Assembly (NCBI GenBank): GCA_016124235.1
Contig: WGOC01000013.1
Location: 124,001-188,000, forward strand
Direction: 5' to 3'
DNA from: a bacterium
GTDB taxonomy: Bacteria > Verrucomicrobiota > Verrucomicrobiia > Limisphaerales > RI-55
Length of the DNA stretch: 64,000 nt
Shown here in pieces: positions 1-9,400 of the stretch (positions within the stretch are counted from its first letter, which is position 1; the number at the start of each line of letters is the position of its first letter). The translations under genes and the position numbers were made by a program. The notes under the pieces were generated by a model. The model searched no databases, had not been told where the DNA came from, and was given only the letters and a program-made list of their open reading frames with translations.

Positions 1-929
1 AGTTCGTGAATCTTGAGAGCGTCTTGCAGGGGCTCGAGCGCAGCCCCGTGATTGCCCATTCGTTGTAGAATCATCGCGATGTTCACCTGGGAATTTGCGG
101 TAACGTAATGCTCTTCACCGCACACCAGACGCCAGTATTTATTCGCTTCCCTGGCTTTGATTAGCGCGTCCTCCAGCTGATGTTTTCCCAAAAGTTCTTT
201 TGCCTCCTCGGTCAAACGGGTGGCTGCGATGTGCTCCTTTTGATATTCTTCAACATCCTGCACAATCCGTTCTCCGCGCAGCACCATTTCGCGGCAGATG
301 GCTTCGCCACCTTCCTGCTGCCAGACCACACCCGCAACCGCCACTCCGAGAAATTGTAGATCCGCCCGGGCCAGGTCCCTGCCGCCTTTCAATAAAGTCA
401 GCAAGCCGTGGCGGTAACGCAGAACCCAATCACCGCCAGGAAGTCGATCATCCAGCGGCATGTCCTTTAATATCCGTGTTGGACGCCCATCGGGAAACTC
501 TTGAATGAACCGTACACGATTCGGCGCAACATGGGCCGATGGGCTCACCAGCGCGACCCCGGCAACCGTGCGATTGAACAACACGAACATGAGCTTGGTG
601 CGCGAAAAGCCAGCGGGATCGTTGGTTGCCGGCACAAATGTGAGCGACAACCGCCAGTCAACATGCGGACCCGCTTGGACCGGGCGCAACACCGACAAGT
701 AACCACTCACGCGATATGCTTCTTGATCCTTCAACCAGGATGATTTACCCCCAGTCGAAATCTTTCCAGGGAGGGCCACAGGGTTCAGGTGGAACCGGCC
801 AATCGGGTTTTCTTCAAATGTCTCGTGAATGAGAGTAAGCCATTCGTTCGACTGCGCAGGAAGCGACCGCGCCGCCCCGAACGATAGAGCCACGATACAA
901 AAACAATAGAGTCGAGCGTGATGTTTCAT
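1..929 (-). CDS. secreted TPR-containing protein, truncated by the window edge
   Basis: Open frame from ATG at 929 (MKHHARLYCFCIVALSFGAARSLPAQSNEWL...) to position 1 with no stop; the C-terminal part reads as TPR (EDALIKAREANKYWRLVCGEEHYVTANSQVNIAMILQRMGNHGAALEPLQDALKIHE). Absent from the ORF track because it has no stop in the window. Confidence 0.8.
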   Translation of the reverse strand, partial: MKHHARLYCFCIVALSFGAARSLPAQSNEWLTLIHETFEENPIGRFHLNPVALPGKISTGGKSSWLKDQEAYRVSGYLSVLRPVQAGPHVDWRLSLTFVPATNDPAGFSRTKLMFVLFNRTVAGVALVSPSAHVAPNRVRFIQEFPDGRPTRILKDMPLDDRLPGGDWVLRYRHGLLTLLKGGRDLARADLQFLGVAVAGVVWQQEGGEAICREMVLRGERIVQDVEEYQKEHIAATRLTEEAKELLGKHQLEDALIKAREANKYWRLVCGEEHYVTANSQVNIAMILQRMGNHGAALEPLQDALKIHE

Positions 930-1024
930 GGTATTGTTAATCTCCTGGTGACCCGTCCGGACAAGCTGTTACTCACTTCAATTTATCAGTGCGGGGATTT
1001 TGAATGGCTGTCACGTACCACTTC

Positions 1025-1396
1025 CTAACGGGATAAATGTGAATGTCCGCGATACAATCGACAAAACTGCTCTGTGTTCACATAGCATTTGGCATCAAGC
1101 AGCACGTCGATCACTTGCTTTGCCGTCCGTGAACCGCAATTCGCGTGACCAATCATGTCCTTACCACTCGAGTCCAGGACCCTAAAAGAGACACCCAAAC
1201 AACACCGATCCATGTATGCCAAACGCCACGGCGGATCCGGTTGGGTCAGATAAGCTTCAAAGGACTGCGGACAGCAGCTCTTGTCATTATACACGGCGAT
1301 CTCCAGCCGATCGGAATCAATGACGAGCCACTTTATTTCGCGACTGTTGCCGCGACGGATCACCATCCAAGCATTGTTTCTCCGCTTTTTCGGCAT
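1025..1396 (-). CDS. hypothetical protein
   Basis: 123 aa ORF, no recognised domain. Confidence 0.4.
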   Translation of the reverse strand: MPKKRRNNAWMVIRRGNSREIKWLVIDSDRLEIAVYNDKSCCPQSFEAYLTQPDPPWRLAYMDRCCLGVSFRVLDSSGKDMIGHANCGSRTAKQVIDVLLDAKCYVNTEQFCRLYRGHSHLSR

Positions 1397-1562
1397 GGGT
1401 ATCGTAGTGCGACTCTCATTGCTTTTTTTAAAAAGGCGGGCTGCCGGAGCCGTGGATTTTTCTCAACCAATCAACGTGAACCGCACATTCTGGTCTTCGA
1501 GTAGGGATCAGGAAAACAACTGCAATCGAACCTGCATTGCGAATGGATCTCGAGCCGGAGCA

Positions 1563-1597
1563 CGAACCCCGCTTCCGAATACTGGAAGCGGGGTTCG
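1563..1597. terminator. perfect 14-bp inverted repeat, probable transcription terminator
   Basis: CGAACCCCGCTTCC-GAATACT-GGAAGCGGGGTTCG in the gap after the stop of the 1663-2994 gene. Confidence 0.55.
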
Positions 1598-1662
1598 TTT
1601 CGCATTTCCCCGATTCGCCACTCCGAATAAAGAAATAGAACGTCAACGTGCGATCGGCAGGC

Positions 1663-2994
1663 TCAGGGGATTTGTTTCCGAATCAACACGCTGTCGGGAT
1701 CTGGTCCGGCTTCGCTGCAGTAGAGAAATGGGCCGCCGTCGGAATTGGGAGCAGCAGCAAAGACGGAGACGGCCGAGTCGAGATCTTGCCACGCGGCCGG
1801 CAGGAGTTCAGTTCCCCAATTGACCAAATTCTGCGTGAAGCGGATCCCGACGGTGTAGCCTGCGGCATCCTTAATGCGGCCACCGACGTAGATCGTGCCA
1901 CCACTTCCTTCAGCGATAGAAATTGCACTGTTCGACTCGCCGCCAGGAGCTAGAGAGAAATTGTCAATTTGTATCCAAGTCGCCCCATTATCCCCGGATG
2001 CTCGCAACGTCCAGTAACGTTCGCCACCAACCTCAAGATTGCTTTGTCCTCCAACGAGTAGCACTCCGTTCGAAGTCAAAAATGTGGTACTGGGATTGCC
2101 GACATTGCCGCTAACATAGTCGTCCACCACGGACCAACTCCGGGTGTCGGGATCGAGCTTTCGAGTGATCCAGTGCTGGAGGAAAGTTCTTTCGATCGTC
2201 GCATTCTTCCCCTTTCCAATCTGGGTTTCGTACCATTCTGTCGCGGACCCGGAGGCAAACACCGCCCCGTCGAGGCCAATCGTGATTCCATTCGCGATTT
2301 GAGTTGTAGCGAGTTCGTGCCGCCAGCGATCGCTCTCGGTCCATGAGTCACCGCCGTTAGTGCTGACTTCGGTCAACCAATCGATGTTGTTGCTTCTTCC
2401 GGTAACATACACAGTTCCGTTTGCATCAATCGCAACGCTCTTGGCGTAGAACGCTTGGTCAATACCCAGATCGTTCCCCAACATTCGCACAGTTTCCCAG
2501 AGCCATGTGCCGGTGCCCGGTGAGTACACGCCTCGCCTGACCACCCAGCGGCGAACTTCGTAGTATTCCGTGGTCTTATGTTTTCCCCTACCCCTTGTGA
2601 TAAGGTCATTCACGTAGGCATAGCCCACGACGAAAACCTCGATCGTCCCGTTTGCCGGATTGTAGTAGCTAGCCGCACCAAAAGGTCTGGATTCGAGCAG
2701 ATCTCCACTAATCGCCAAATGGTCGATTGTCACCCATGACGAGCCGGGCTCATTGGCTTTCCACCGGGTCACCCATTCGGTATCCCGGTGGATATCGCCA
2801 TCCACCTTTATGTGAAACGCATTGAGGATCGAGCCGTCGGGCAGTTGGATGATCGTGTCGCCGTGGCCACCGCCCGGGATCGCGTCGGCGGATTCCCAGT
2901 CCTGGGCGGTGCCGCGCGCTGGCGCCGCGATTGTCATCGTGAGTGCGGAAATCAGCGCCAAGTTTCGCAATGTTGATAGTGTGGATTGTCTCAT
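1663..2994 (-). CDS. secreted sialidase/BNR-repeat-like beta-propeller protein
   Basis: Signal peptide after MRQSTLSTLRNLALISALTMTIAAPARG; repeated S-x-D-x-G-x-T-W-like motifs (STNGGDSWTES, ASGDNGATWIQID). Confidence 0.65.
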   Translation of the reverse strand: MRQSTLSTLRNLALISALTMTIAAPARGTAQDWESADAIPGGGHGDTIIQLPDGSILNAFHIKVDGDIHRDTEWVTRWKANEPGSSWVTIDHLAISGDLLESRPFGAASYYNPANGTIEVFVVGYAYVNDLITRGRGKHKTTEYYEVRRWVVRRGVYSPGTGTWLWETVRMLGNDLGIDQAFYAKSVAIDANGTVYVTGRSNNIDWLTEVSTNGGDSWTESDRWRHELATTQIANGITIGLDGAVFASGSATEWYETQIGKGKNATIERTFLQHWITRKLDPDTRSWSVVDDYVSGNVGNPSTTFLTSNGVLLVGGQSNLEVGGERYWTLRASGDNGATWIQIDNFSLAPGGESNSAISIAEGSGGTIYVGGRIKDAAGYTVGIRFTQNLVNWGTELLPAAWQDLDSAVSVFAAAPNSDGGPFLYCSEAGPDPDSVLIRKQIP

Positions 2995-3042
2995 ATTGGT
3001 TTCAGGTTTTTGGTTCACGAAAACAGAGGGCAAATTGAGTGA

Positions 3043-3810
3043 TCAGTCGGGTTCCTCTCGCTCCGACTGACCGGGTTCATCGTTGGGAAGTTGCTCCAAC
3101 CGCAGCTCCGAATACTCGGGATTGAAGGTTTGCCTGGAAGTGCTGATGGCCGCCACGCCAACCGAAAGTCCGTTCTGCTTCGAGATCTTGGGATCAAGCG
3201 ACTTCGACGCGCCACGCGACCAGGTTTTGCCATCAGCGCTGACAGCGCCGCGAAGCTCCAATCCCTTGCGTTCGAGACTCAGCCAAACTGGTCCATCCGG
3301 TTTAAGTCGAAAATCTCCGGTCGTTCCCATCCGCCCGATCCGGCCATTCACGCGGATTTCAAAGTTGATGTAGGGCCGCGGAACGTCACCGGGACGTTGC
3401 AGAACCGCGCGTTCCAAGCGGACAAAATTCTTTTCATCCGCAAACAACACCAGCCCCGCGCCCGTGTATCCGGTCCGGCCGGCCTGCGTGGATTCGCCAC
3501 CTGGTTTGAAATCGCCGCTTACTTTGACCTGGATCGCAAAGTTGCCCGTCACCGTTCGGACGACTCTAGGCGCCGTGTTGCTGCCGAGCTCCGGACTTAG
3601 ATCGTGAGATTTGTCCGATCCCGGAACCGATATGCGGATCGAGTTGTCGCCCACGTCAAACGTGCAGTCGCCCGCCGGATTGATCGCACGGCCCCGTCCT
3701 TCGAGCTTCGGTGCGTCGTCCGCCGACAGACTCGACACCACGGCACCGGCAACGATTGCGAATTGAAGGAGTTTCCAATTCCGTGACTTTTTGAAGGTCC
3801 AGATCTTCAT
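3043..3810 (-). CDS. secreted DUF1349/concanavalin-like domain protein
   Basis: Signal peptide; motifs GNFAIQVKVSGDF, GAGLVLFADEKNFVRLER, GAVSADGKTW. Confidence 0.6.
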   Translation of the reverse strand: MKIWTFKKSRNWKLLQFAIVAGAVVSSLSADDAPKLEGRGRAINPAGDCTFDVGDNSIRISVPGSDKSHDLSPELGSNTAPRVVRTVTGNFAIQVKVSGDFKPGGESTQAGRTGYTGAGLVLFADEKNFVRLERAVLQRPGDVPRPYINFEIRVNGRIGRMGTTGDFRLKPDGPVWLSLERKGLELRGAVSADGKTWSRGASKSLDPKISKQNGLSVGVAAISTSRQTFNPEYSELRLEQLPNDEPGQSEREEPD

Positions 3811-3851
3811 GACGATGGGAAACCATGGCAGAAACCAGGGGATGAATGTCC

Positions 3852-3869
3852 ATCACCCTAAAGGGTGAT
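3852..3869. promoter_or_regulatory. 18-bp palindrome ATCACCCTAAAGGGTGAT upstream of the DUF1349-like gene
   Basis: 8-bp perfect arms about 42 bp upstream of the start codon at 3810. Confidence 0.4.
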
Positions 3870-3975
3870 TTTGAACACCAAGCTTGGAACTCCGACCGTC
3901 TCTCAAATGAGAACCTCCTCACTTCGGCCGCCACGAGTCTCGTGAGTTGCCGACCGCTCGCTGCTCTTTCCTTCG

Positions 3976-4656
3976 CTATCGCAACATCCGCGAAACCGCT
4001 TCGGTCCGGTTGCGGACTTTAAGTTTGTCGTAGATGTGGCGGATGTGGGTCTTGATTGTGTCAACGGACACATGAAGCAGCGCCGCGATTTCGCCGTAAG
4101 TCTTGCCATCCGCCAGGTGCTGCAAAACTTCGAATTCGCGTACTGACAGCAGCCGCTTGATCTCCAGTTCGCGGTCGCGCGTATCCGTTTCGTGACTACC
4201 TGGCTTTAGCTGGTCCAACTGCTCGATGACTTTGCGCGCGACACTGGGCGACATCGGCGCGCCGCCGGCCAGACAGTACTGCGCCGCTTCGAGAATCTTC
4301 CGGGGTGCGGAATCCTTCAAAAGATAACCGTCTGCGCCGGCGAGAAAGGAACGCAACACATAATCATCGTCGTCGTGGAGCGTGAGCATGATGACTCTGG
4401 CGTCCGGCAGGAACTGACGAATCTCGGGCAGACATTCCAGACCGGAAATCTTCGGCATGCGAATATCCAGAAAGATCAGTTCAACCTCCAGCCTGGGCAC
4501 GGCGGCAAGGAACTCAACCGAATTGAGAAACGTTCGTTCGACTTCCAGGTCATTGTCCCGCGCAAGCACCTGGCGCAACACGTCCACATACGTGGGGTCG
4601 TCCTCCACGATCGCGATACGCACGGGTGTCTTCGTTTTTAGGGATTGGTCGTTCAC
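3976..4656 (-). CDS. NarL/LuxR-family response regulator
   Basis: Receiver motifs (IVEDDPTY, IFLDIRMPKISG, LKDSA) and C-terminal HTH (LSVREFEVLQHLADGKTYGEIAALLHVSVDTIKTHIRHIYDKL). Confidence 0.93.
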   Translation of the reverse strand: MNDQSLKTKTPVRIAIVEDDPTYVDVLRQVLARDNDLEVERTFLNSVEFLAAVPRLEVELIFLDIRMPKISGLECLPEIRQFLPDARVIMLTLHDDDDYVLRSFLAGADGYLLKDSAPRKILEAAQYCLAGGAPMSPSVARKVIEQLDQLKPGSHETDTRDRELEIKRLLSVREFEVLQHLADGKTYGEIAALLHVSVDTIKTHIRHIYDKLKVRNRTEAVSRMLR

Positions 4657-7600
4657 GGTTTGATCCTCAACGGTATTTCCACCACCGCGGTGGTCCCGGT
4701 GCCTCGGGAAGATTTCAGTTCAAAGTGCCCGCCCAGGTTTTGCGCCCGCTCGTGGAGTGCCTGCAGGCCAAGTGAATCCACGCTGACATTTTGCGGATCG
4801 AAACCGACACCATCGTCTCGCGCCATGATTTTCAAAACGCCGTCCGTGACCGCGAATTCCAGTTGAAACCTCTTTGCATTCGAGTGCTTCAAGACGTTAC
4901 TCATGATGCCCTTCACGATAAGAACCAGTTCCCGTTTAACTTCGGGAGACGCAAGCACGGCGTTGTGGAGTTGATCGCCCCGGACCACGGGATGGATGCC
5001 GGTGCCTTCGAAAAACTCGTCAGCGAGCTTCTCCATGTATTCCTTCAAATCGCGCGCGGTTTGCTTGTCCGGATTCAACGACCAGATGATTTCCCGCAAT
5101 GACCCGGAGGATTTGTGGGCACGCTCGGCCAATTGTTTGATCTTCTGCGCACCCGCGGAGTCTCCCAGATCCTCACTCGCCAACTCACCCATGATGCGAA
5201 TCTGCGCGAGGCTGCTGCCAATTTCATCGTGCATGTCGCGGGCAATGCGTGAGCGTTCCGCATCCAGTTCGAGCGTCTTTTCCAGCTCCTTGATCCGGTC
5301 ACGCGTGCGAACCCGATAGCGATGGAATCCCGTCGCCAACCCCAGAATCGCCGACACGACACCGCCACGAAACCACCATGTCTGGTAGTAAAACGGCGCG
5401 ATGGAGAACGCCAGTGCCGCTTGTTTCGGGCTCGGCACGTGATGGTAATCAAAAGCCCGCACTTGGAATTCGTAAGAGCCCGGAGCCAGACGTGCGTAGC
5501 GACTGGACCGCTGGTCATGCAAGGCACTCCATTCTTCAGATTGCCCGAGCAGACGATATTGAAACAACGTCTTGTGGGCTTCCTTGAAAGCGGTCGCGGC
5601 AAAACTCAACTCAAGAAAGTCCTGTGCATCGGGAGGCAATATCAGTGGATGTTGGCGGCGGGAAGGTGGAGGCAAATCCGCGTCGAAATAGTTGGTTCCG
5701 ATCGACGAGCAACCCGTTATGCGAACAGGTGGGCCCAATGACACGGTCTTCAACATTGCCCTGGGATCGAATCGGATCAGGCCTCCTTCCATACAGAACA
5801 AGAGATCGCCGTTCGAAGCCTTGGCGGCAGTGGGAAAGTAATCGGTGTAAATCGCTTCATTGTGGATACCGTCCACTCGGCTGAATCTTAGAACCGAAAG
5901 CCCGTCTGGAACTCGACCGTCGAGATGACTGAGCGTTTCACTGCGAGTGCAAAGGATTCCGCTGAATGTCCCAAACCAGAGATTCTCCTCGTTGTCCTCA
6001 ATGACCATGCGGACGGCCAGGTCTTGAAACGGCTGTTCCAGCTGAAACGCCTGACACAACTCGCCGCGCACACGGGTCACTCCATTACCGCCGCCGAGCC
6101 AGATACTCCCGGATCGAGTTTCCGCAATCGAATAAACGATGTCCGATGAGAGACCATCCTGCCCCTGAGTAAATCGCCGCACCTCATAATTTGTCACGCG
6201 GAGGACGCCAAATCCGTCGGTACCAATCCAGACCTGCCCCCGGGAATCGACCAAGGCGCACAAGGCTTCAAATTCCGGAAGCGCCTGTTCCCGGTTCCAG
6301 TAATGGAGCTTTTCATCTTTCCACTGAAAAACGCCCCGCTCCGTGGCCAGCCAGACCTCACCGGCGCGACGCCAGGCCACCGAGTGAACCTGTTTCACTC
6401 CCCAGGGGAAATCCTCCTGCCGGTAATATGTCTGCAAACCACCGCTCTCGCGCAGGAGAATCGGTTGCGGCTGGTTGGTATCCATCTCGGTGAAATGACC
6501 AATGGAGTAAGCGACGCCATACCACCGGTCACCCGAACCATCGCGCGAGTAGTCCATCGTTTCCGAAGTCATCAGGTTGGGCAGCGACAAGATGGTACGG
6601 TTGGTCACACCCAAATCCCAATTTTCAAAAGTGTCGTTTGTGTCGTTTAATCGCGAGAGCGAGAAGTTGTTTTCGCTTTCGTGGCGAATCGTCTTCGTCC
6701 CGGGATTGATGCCCAGCGGGTCACCGTGATTGATCCGGGACCAGGTGTAATGCAGCGAATTCGTTCGCCGGAGCACCGCGACTCCGCCTGATCCGGATTG
6801 CAGCCAGATGCCCCCTTCAGGCCCGAACGCGATGGTACCAATTTCCGAGTTCAGCGCTTGGGTCACCTGCGGGAAGGTCTCCAACACACCGTTGTCGTAG
6901 CGATGAAATTGCTTTCCGTCGGCAAGCCAAAGTGCGCCATCGTCACTTTTAAAAATGTTCCCGGGTCCGGTCGACAGCCCGTCTCGAGTGATCCGGAACA
7001 ATGGCTCTTCATTCCGATCCGGGCGCAGACGGACAAATTTTCCACCGAATGTCCGCATCACAAATGCACCGCTCTGATCCGGCAGGGCCTCCCACCTCCA
7101 GCGCAGGCCCAGATGAGTCACATGCCCGGTCTCAGGGTCAAACAACCGTGGACCGAAGTTCGAATTGATAAGTACGACTCGGTCGGAAAACGAGAACACG
7201 GAGCCCAACGTCACCACGTCGTGCCAGACTTCCGCATCGGGAATTTCCAGATCTCCGGCGGAATAGGTGGCAACTTCGGCGGTCGGCATCAACCGATAAA
7301 TCCGGTCGGCCTTGCGCGGAATCGTCCAAATGCTGCCATCCGCCGCGGCGTGAACACGCAAAATATCCCGATCGGGCAACCGTTCATTCCCCGGGACCGG
7401 GACGAAGCGACCGTATTCCAATCGCAAAACTCCCGCGCCGCGCGTCGCCAGAATCAGGCGTCCCTGTGGGTCCACATCCAGGTCGGACACGTTCTCCACG
7501 GGCAAAGCGGGATTCGAGGTTTTGTTGTAAGTCTTCCAATTGAGGCCGTCGAATCGACTCAAGCCACCCACCGTGGCAACCCACATGAAATTTCCTGCCC

Positions 7601-8177
7601 ACGCGATGTCCCGCGTGCTGTTGTTCACCAGGCCGTTTTCCGAGGTGTAAACCGAAACCGAAACGTCCTCGTTCACTTTCACCTGGCAATCCGGCAATCC
7701 ATCCTCCAACTCCTTGGGATGGCGTGTCACCGACGGATCGAGCCAGATAAAGATGACGGAACCTTTATCGAGTTCATAAAACGACTCGTGCTCCCCCATC
7801 AGCGCGGGACCGCGAATCGAATCAACGACCCGCAGGTCGTAGTCGCCCACCGTTTGCGACGGAAACCGGGAATGACGCAGTTGCCAATGCGAATCATCTA
7901 GTTCCTCCAACTCGAAATGCCGTGATGGCTGATCGCCGGCATGGACGTCTAGCATCCCGCTCAACGCACGATCGCTTCGATTGGAAACATGGAACGTGCA
8001 GTGAAGAAGATACCCGTTTTCCACCACATATCCGTAGAGCCGTTGCTGCACGATGGATGTCACCGCCGGTCCAACGTCGAGCACTGGCGCTGCCGACAGT
8101 ATTTGCGAGGCAAGTGTGCCCATCGCGAGCAGCAGAACGAGCGTCCGCATTTTGGCTTGGGATACCGGGCCAGCCAT
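4653..8177 (-). CDS. sensor histidine kinase with two-component-regulator propeller, Y_Y_Y-like domain, TM, HisKA_3 and HATPase
   Basis: IARDMHDEIGSSLAQIRIMGELA (HisKA_3), ARDDGVGFD and SSRGTGTTAVVEIPL (HATPase), propeller repeats (WLATERGVFQW, QVWIGTDGFGVLRV); 4-nt overlap with the response regulator. Confidence 0.92.
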   Translation of the reverse strand: MAGPVSQAKMRTLVLLLAMGTLASQILSAAPVLDVGPAVTSIVQQRLYGYVVENGYLLHCTFHVSNRSDRALSGMLDVHAGDQPSRHFELEELDDSHWQLRHSRFPSQTVGDYDLRVVDSIRGPALMGEHESFYELDKGSVIFIWLDPSVTRHPKELEDGLPDCQVKVNEDVSVSVYTSENGLVNNSTRDIAWAGNFMWVATVGGLSRFDGLNWKTYNKTSNPALPVENVSDLDVDPQGRLILATRGAGVLRLEYGRFVPVPGNERLPDRDILRVHAAADGSIWTIPRKADRIYRLMPTAEVATYSAGDLEIPDAEVWHDVVTLGSVFSFSDRVVLINSNFGPRLFDPETGHVTHLGLRWRWEALPDQSGAFVMRTFGGKFVRLRPDRNEEPLFRITRDGLSTGPGNIFKSDDGALWLADGKQFHRYDNGVLETFPQVTQALNSEIGTIAFGPEGGIWLQSGSGGVAVLRRTNSLHYTWSRINHGDPLGINPGTKTIRHESENNFSLSRLNDTNDTFENWDLGVTNRTILSLPNLMTSETMDYSRDGSGDRWYGVAYSIGHFTEMDTNQPQPILLRESGGLQTYYRQEDFPWGVKQVHSVAWRRAGEVWLATERGVFQWKDEKLHYWNREQALPEFEALCALVDSRGQVWIGTDGFGVLRVTNYEVRRFTQGQDGLSSDIVYSIAETRSGSIWLGGGNGVTRVRGELCQAFQLEQPFQDLAVRMVIEDNEENLWFGTFSGILCTRSETLSHLDGRVPDGLSVLRFSRVDGIHNEAIYTDYFPTAAKASNGDLLFCMEGGLIRFDPRAMLKTVSLGPPVRITGCSSIGTNYFDADLPPPSRRQHPLILPPDAQDFLELSFAATAFKEAHKTLFQYRLLGQSEEWSALHDQRSSRYARLAPGSYEFQVRAFDYHHVPSPKQAALAFSIAPFYYQTWWFRGGVVSAILGLATGFHRYRVRTRDRIKELEKTLELDAERSRIARDMHDEIGSSLAQIRIMGELASEDLGDSAGAQKIKQLAERAHKSSGSLREIIWSLNPDKQTARDLKEYMEKLADEFFEGTGIHPVVRGDQLHNAVLASPEVKRELVLIVKGIMSNVLKHSNAKRFQLEFAVTDGVLKIMARDDGVGFDPQNVSVDSLGLQALHERAQNLGGHFELKSSRGTGTTAVVEIPLRIKP

Positions 8178-8336
8178 TGAATTCTGAAACCTTGAAAACA
8201 GTGAACGAGAAACAGTTCAAACAAGTTGCTGTGGAACTGTCGAGAGCGTTCTGACTGAGAACTCGTTCCCTCCATCGTGTGTTCGCGTTATCAATCCGCG
8301 AAAAAGTGGCGAAGTTTTCGCGCACTCGAGCACTTG

Positions 8337-8681
8337 TTACACGATCACGGTCCAGCGCATGAGTTGCCACAACAGGCCCAGGCCGACGCACAGAATTGCC
8401 ACGGTATTGTCCGAGCCGCGGCATCTGCACAGAAGTATTTGGATCAACACGCCAACGAAAAGCGCGACAAGCGAGACGACATAACCCGATGCGACCACCG
8501 ATACCACGTCTGATGCCCAGAACCAGCGCGGAATTCCGGGTATCATGGCGCCGACCAGCCAAACCGCCGGATACCCGAGAACCGAAAAGACCTTGAACGG
8601 CCAGAGCCCGAGAGCGATCCGTTCATCCCGAGTAACCGGAAATGTTGTCGTCACATATCGATTAAGTCGCACGAAGGCCAT
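8337..8681 (-). CDS. small hydrophobic membrane protein
   Basis: 114 aa with several hydrophobic segments. Confidence 0.55.
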   Translation of the reverse strand: MAFVRLNRYVTTTFPVTRDERIALGLWPFKVFSVLGYPAVWLVGAMIPGIPRWFWASDVVSVVASGYVVSLVALFVGVLIQILLCRCRGSDNTVAILCVGLGLLWQLMRWTVIV

Positions 8682-8699
8682 TTTGAAATAACCACGCGA

Positions 8700-8927
8700 T
8701 CAGTGCTTCTCACGCTCGATCAAAAACCAAATTCCCAGCAACAAACACATCGCCGACACGACGCCGACCGCGAGCGCAAGGTGTGCGTTTGCAAGTTCGA
8801 AGCGGCCGACATACACGCGCACCTTGGCCGCCGAAGTGGCGACGCAGTTTTGATACAGCCAAAACGTCCCCAGCGCGCCGGTCGCTCCCAGCAAGGTAAA
8901 GATCACTCCCATTATGATTCGGCGCAT
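8700..8927 (-). CDS. small two-TM membrane protein
   Basis: 75 aa, two hydrophobic helices. Confidence 0.5.
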   Translation of the reverse strand: MRRIIMGVIFTLLGATGALGTFWLYQNCVATSAAKVRVYVGRFELANAHLALAVGVVSAMCLLLGIWFLIEREKH

Positions 8928-9009
8928 GTGACCTCTATTTCATTTTCACGACGGTTTTTCCACAGGCACTTGGGGGGCCGCATAGAATGATTTCCCGATT
9001 GGCAACGCG

Positions 9010-9381
9010 TTAGCGGCCCAACAGTAATTCAAGTTCCGTCAAAATCACGCGGATTAACAGCAGTCCGAACAGCCCAAAAGAGAATTGGCCAAATCTTCTC
9101 ACAAAGGTCCGATCATACCGTAAAAGCTGAAGCGAGAACCAAAGACCAAACCCCCAGCAGTAGAAAATGCCAGGCTTGTCCGGACCGTTCAGAAATGTGC
9201 CACTACTCTTGGCGTAGGATAATCCGGGAAGGATGGTGAGGCCGGCAATCACGATCCCGATGAGACTCACGTAGATGCGCGAGCTCATGGAGAATGGTGA
9301 CCAAATAGATGTAAAAAATGCCATTACGAGACCAATGAACAAAATGGATATTTCAAATATTCCTAGCGGATTCGTAGGCAT
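9010..9381 (-). CDS. small membrane protein
   Basis: Multiple hydrophobic segments; internal ATG at 9381 preferred because the longer frame (9513) overlaps the upstream gene. Confidence 0.5.
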   Translation of the reverse strand: MPTNPLGIFEISILFIGLVMAFFTSIWSPFSMSSRIYVSLIGIVIAGLTILPGLSYAKSSGTFLNGPDKPGIFYCWGFGLWFSLQLLRYDRTFVRRFGQFSFGLFGLLLIRVILTELELLLGR

Positions 9382-9400
9382 GGGCCGGTACCACAACCTG

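Noticed and set aside
6798-7901. 367 aa plus-strand ORF
   Set aside because: Antisense to the propeller domain of the sensor kinase; no family features.
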